Below, piece after piece: positions 61,262 through 64,000 of a DNA stretch of 64,000 nucleotides. The notes under the pieces were generated by a model. The model was not told the DNA's origin, ran no database searches, and saw only the letters and a list, made by a program, of their open reading frames with translations. Both the position numbers and the translations under genes were made by a program. The DNA comes from Aquisalinus flavus (GTDB taxonomy: Bacteria > Pseudomonadota > Alphaproteobacteria > Caulobacterales > Parvularculaceae). Each line of letters opens with the position of its first letter. Within the stretch, counting starts at the first letter, position 1. The stretch covers positions 706,409 to 770,408 of the forward strand of contig NZ_CP042288.1 of NCBI RefSeq assembly GCF_022559625.1, in the 5' to 3' direction.

Positions 61262-62527
61262 ATGGACAAGCTGGCAATCATCGGCGGGCGGCCGCTCTAC
61301 GGGAAGCTGCCGATATCCGGAGCCAAGAATTCGGCTCTCAAGGTGATGGTCGCAAGCCTGCTGACGTCTCAGCCGCTGCGCCTGAAGAACGTGCCGGACC
61401 TCGCCGATATCCGCCAGCTGACGGCGCTTCTGGAACAACATGGCGTCGGTATCCAGCGCGAAGGCGCGAACCTGAACCTGCATGCCGGCGAGATTACCTC
61501 GACGGTTGCGCCCTATGAACTGGTGCGCAAGATGCGGGCGAGCTTCAACGTGCTGGGGCCGATTCTCGCCCGCGAGGGCAAAGCGAAAGTCTCGCTCCCC
61601 GGCGGCTGCGCTATTGGCGCACGCCCGGTCGATCTGCACCTGAAAGCCTTCGAGGCCATGGGCGCCGAAATCGAACTCGATGAGGGCTATGTCCTCGCCA
61701 GGGCAAGAGGCGGCCTGAAGGGCGCCAAGATCCTGTTCCCCTTCGTCTCTGTCGGGGCAACCGAGCACGCCATGCTGGCCGCGACACTGGCCAAGGGTAC
61801 GACCATCCTCAATAACGCCGCACGCGAGCCGGAAATCGCCGATCTGGCCAATTGCCTCATCGCCATGGGCGCGCAGATTGCCGGTGCCGGCACGTCCACC
61901 ATCACCATCGAGGGCGTCGACCGCCTGTCCGGTGCGGAACACACCGTATTGCCCGACCGGATCGAGACCGGTTCCTATGCCATGGCTGTCGGCGTGACGG
62001 GCGGGGAACTGACCCTGACCGACACCAATATCGACCTGCTCGGGGCGGCGGCGGAAAGCCTTATCGAGGCGGGGCTCGAGCTGACTGCCCTCGACAATGG
62101 CATTCGCGTGACCATGAACCGCAACCGGCTGAAGGCTGTCGATGTCATCACCCAGCCCTTCCCGGGCTTCCCGACGGACCTGCAGGCGCAGTTCATGGCC
62201 CTGATGGCGACGGCCGAAGGCACCTCGACCATCAAGGAAACCATCTTCGAAAACCGCTTCATGCATGTGCCGGAGCTCGGGCGCATGGGCGCCGACATCC
62301 ATATCAACGGCCAGGTCGCGACGGTGAAGGGCAAGGCGAAGCTGAAAGGCGCGCCGGTCATGGCCACGGACCTGCGCGCGTCTATGTCATTGGTTCTGGC
62401 TGGCCTTGGCGCGGAGGGGCAAAGCATGGTCTCGCGGCTCTATCACCTCGACCGCGGTTTCGAGCGGCTGGAGGAAAAGCTGCAAAATGTCGGCGCTCTG
62501 GTTGAGCGCGTGCCCGATAATGACTAG
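61262..62527 (+). CDS. murA: UDP-N-acetylglucosamine 1-carboxyvinyltransferase MurA
   Basis: The first committed enzyme of peptidoglycan synthesis adds enolpyruvate to UDP-GlcNAc in the cytoplasm. The 421-residue EPSP-synthase fold has the start [18 protein letters not shown], the catalytic Cys116 in [16 protein letters not shown] (the fosfomycin target), [20 protein letters not shown] and the ending [14 protein letters not shown]. Cys, not Asp, at 116 predicts fosfomycin sensitivity at the target level. It follows a small ORF by 3 nt and precedes the DUF2948 gene by 24 nt. Confidence 0.97.
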   Translation: MDKLAIIGGRPLYGKLPISGAKNSALKVMVASLLTSQPLRLKNVPDLADIRQLTALLEQHGVGIQREGANLNLHAGEITSTVAPYELVRKMRASFNVLGPILAREGKAKVSLPGGCAIGARPVDLHLKAFEAMGAEIELDEGYVLARARGGLKGAKILFPFVSVGATEHAMLAATLAKGTTILNNAAREPEIADLANCLIAMGAQIAGAGTSTITIEGVDRLSGAEHTVLPDRIETGSYAMAVGVTGGELTLTDTNIDLLGAAAESLIEAGLELTALDNGIRVTMNRNRLKAVDVITQPFPGFPTDLQAQFMALMATAEGTSTIKETIFENRFMHVPELGRMGADIHINGQVATVKGKAKLKGAPVMATDLRASMSLVLAGLGAEGQSMVSRLYHLDRGFERLEEKLQNVGALVERVPDND

Positions 62528-62551
62528 ATAACGCCCCGAGAACAGGACCTG

Positions 62552-63004
62552 ATGACATTGAAGACTTATAAACCCCTGCGCCTGATGGCCGCTGATGGCG
62601 AGGATATCGAGATCGTCTCGGCCGTGCTTCAGGATTCTGTGCTGAAAGTCGGCGACATGGCGTATGTGAAGGCCGAGCGCCGTTTCGCGCTCGTCGCGAA
62701 CCGCTTCGTCTGGGAAGAGGGTGCGACGAAGGAAAACGGCCCGTTCATCCGTGTGCGCACGGGAATTCACTTCGATGATGTCACCGCCGTCAGGGCGCGC
62801 AATATCCGTCAGGATGCACCGTCAGCCGTGTTGTCCTTCCTCGCGGCCCGCTTCAACGCAGCCGAGGACGGAGCCGGAGAGATCACGCTGGAGTTTTCAG
62901 GTGGCGGCCAGATCCTGCTCGAGGTCGAGAGCATCAATGCTACTCTGAAAGACATTTCAGAACCGTGGCGCACCCGTAACAAGCCGGATCACAAGGTAGA
63001 CTGA
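62552..63004 (+). CDS. DUF2948 family protein
   Basis: A 150-residue alphaproteobacterial protein of unknown function. The pattern PLRLMAADGEDIEIVSAVLQ, MAYVKAERRFALVANRFVWE, IRVRTGIHFDDVTAVRARNI and the C-terminal LKDISEPWRTRNKPDH is typical of DUF2948. It is nearly always between murA and hisD, as here; its TGA overlaps the hisD ATG by one base, so expression is coupled to hisD. No signal peptide or catalytic motif is seen. Confidence 0.92.
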   Translation: MTLKTYKPLRLMAADGEDIEIVSAVLQDSVLKVGDMAYVKAERRFALVANRFVWEEGATKENGPFIRVRTGIHFDDVTAVRARNIRQDAPSAVLSFLAARFNAAEDGAGEITLEFSGGGQILLEVESINATLKDISEPWRTRNKPDHKVD

Positions 63005-64000
63005 TGGCGATGGCACGCAGGCTCAATCAGGGGGATATTGATTTCGAACCGCGGTTCGCCGAATTGCTGACGATCAAACGCGAGTCCTCGGTTGATGTGA
63101 ACGATCAGGTCGCGCAGATTATTTCCGATGTACGCAAGGATGGCGATGAGGCGTTGTTCATCTACACCAGGCGTTTTGACCGGTTCGACCTCAGCACCGC
63201 CAATCTGACCATTGGCAAGGAAGAGGTCGACGCTGCCGTCGAGGCTTGTTCCGAAGAAGATATCAAGGCGCTGGAACTCGCCGCTTCGCGCATTGCTGCC
63301 TACCACAGCCGCCAGAAGCCGGAAGATGTGCGATACACAGACGACCAGGGCGTGACGCTTGGCTGGCGCTGGACCGCAGTCGATGCGGCTGGTCTCTACG
63401 TGCCGGGCGGGACCGCGAGCTATCCATCCAGTGTCCTGATGAACGCGATCCCCGCCCGCGTTGCCGGGGTGGAGCGTGTCGTCATGGTCGTGCCGACGCC
63501 GGACGACAAGATCAATCCGCTGGTGCTGGCCGCAGCACGCCTTGCCGGGATCGACGAGATCTACCGCATCGGCGGGGCGCAGGCGATCGCCGCGCTGGCC
63601 TATGGCACCGCTTCCATTGCGCCGGTCGACAAGATCGTCGGCCCGGGCAACGCCTATGTCGCCGTTGCCAAGAAACAGGTCTTCGGTCAGGTCGGCATCG
63701 ATTCCATCGCCGGTCCGTCGGAGATACTTGTCATCGCCGATTGTGAGAACGATCCGGACTGGATCGCCGCTGACCTGCTGTCGCAGGCAGAGCATGATGT
63801 TTCGAGCCAGAGTATTCTGATCACGGACAATGAGGAATTCGCCGACGCCGTCGCCATCACCGTCGAAAAGCAGCTCGGTGCGAGCCCGCGCCAGGATATC
63901 GCGGGAGAGGCGTGGCAGAACAATTCCGCCATCATTGTTGTCGACGACTTCACACAAGCCTGCACCCTGTCGAACCGTCTTGCGCCGGAGCATCTGGAGC
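63004..64000 (+). CDS. hisD: Histidinol dehydrogenase HisD, 3' end outside the window
   Basis: The last enzyme of histidine synthesis oxidises L-histidinol to histidine with NAD+ and Zn2+. About 332 of the usual 430 residues are visible. Features are GLYVPGGTASYPSSVLMNAI, RIGGAQAIAALAYGT, DKIVGPGNAYVAVAKKQVFG, IAGPSEILVIAD, LLSQAEHDV (zinc/His region) and the beginning of LAPEHLE, where the window ends. No stop codon is reached. It starts on the last base of the DUF2948 stop codon. Confidence 0.96.
   Translation, partial: MAMARRLNQGDIDFEPRFAELLTIKRESSVDVNDQVAQIISDVRKDGDEALFIYTRRFDRFDLSTANLTIGKEEVDAAVEACSEEDIKALELAASRIAAYHSRQKPEDVRYTDDQGVTLGWRWTAVDAAGLYVPGGTASYPSSVLMNAIPARVAGVERVVMVVPTPDDKINPLVLAAARLAGIDEIYRIGGAQAIAALAYGTASIAPVDKIVGPGNAYVAVAKKQVFGQVGIDSIAGPSEILVIADCENDPDWIAADLLSQAEHDVSSQSILITDNEEFADAVAITVEKQLGASPRQDIAGEAWQNNSAIIVVDDFTQACTLSNRLAPEHLE

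Overview
The window is GC-rich DNA from an alphaproteobacterium, most likely one of the marine dimorphic groups (Hyphomonadaceae, Parvularculaceae or Maricaulaceae; the family is a guess). The evidence is a CckA hybrid kinase, a PopZ/DUF2497 pole organiser, exact TTAA-N7-TTAA CtrA-type boxes next to both, a tRNA-His without G-1 and with A73 (an alphaproteobacterial trait), and alphaproteobacterial neighbourhoods such as yerC-like/hisG and murA/DUF2948/hisD.

Layout. 1-4.5 kb: 3' part of a GH95 fucosidase, a repeat-rich spacer and a Tat-exported PhoD-type phosphatase. 4.8-7.1 kb: a translationally coupled polyamine pair, an ornithine/lysine-type decarboxylase and a deoxyhypusine-synthase-fold protein. 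7.2-12 kb: accessory DNA with a low-GC lipoprotein, palindromic repeats, an NTF2-like protein, a bilobal aspartic protease and a three-gene operon of secreted proteins. 12.2-18.7 kb: GH29 fucosidase, sulfotransferase-like protein, DUF4142 lipoprotein, CE2-type esterase and Asp/Glu racemase. 18.9-20.7 kb: a two-gene unit whose first product looks like a proteasome/HslV-type Ntn-hydrolase; this is the most novel-looking item. 20.8-27.4 kb: YbjQ, YbjN-like protein, patatin, CckA, M48 protease and tRNA-His. 27.5-34.1 kb: a topoisomerase IB remnant, HIBYL-CoA hydrolase, cytochrome c maturation genes, glutaryl-CoA dehydrogenase and tRNA-Asn. 34.3-40.4 kb: a complete RND efflux operon (outer-membrane factor, adaptor, pump). 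41-52.6 kb: an eight-gene, one-direction mannan utilisation operon. 52.6-64 kb: housekeeping genes (thpR, tRNA-Cys, PCMT-like, popZ, M13 peptidase, threonine ammonia-lyase, TrpR-like/hisG, tRNA-Thr, murA, DUF2948, hisD cut by the window end).

How the genes work together. The mannan operon reads as a full route: GH5 and GH26 lipoproteins cut mannan outside the cytoplasm, an SSS symporter imports oligosaccharide, GH3 trims it, a cellobiose 2-epimerase converts mannobiose to mannosyl-glucose, and a GH130 phosphorylase releases mannose-1-phosphate and glucose, with a ROK repressor at the end. The fucosidases, CE2 esterase and sulfotransferase-like gene near the left end suggest a second polysaccharide interest (fucose-containing, acetylated or sulfated glycans). 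The CtrA-type boxes near cckA and popZ link those genes to the alphaproteobacterial cell-cycle circuit.

All calls rest on reading protein motifs and DNA by eye; no database search was run.
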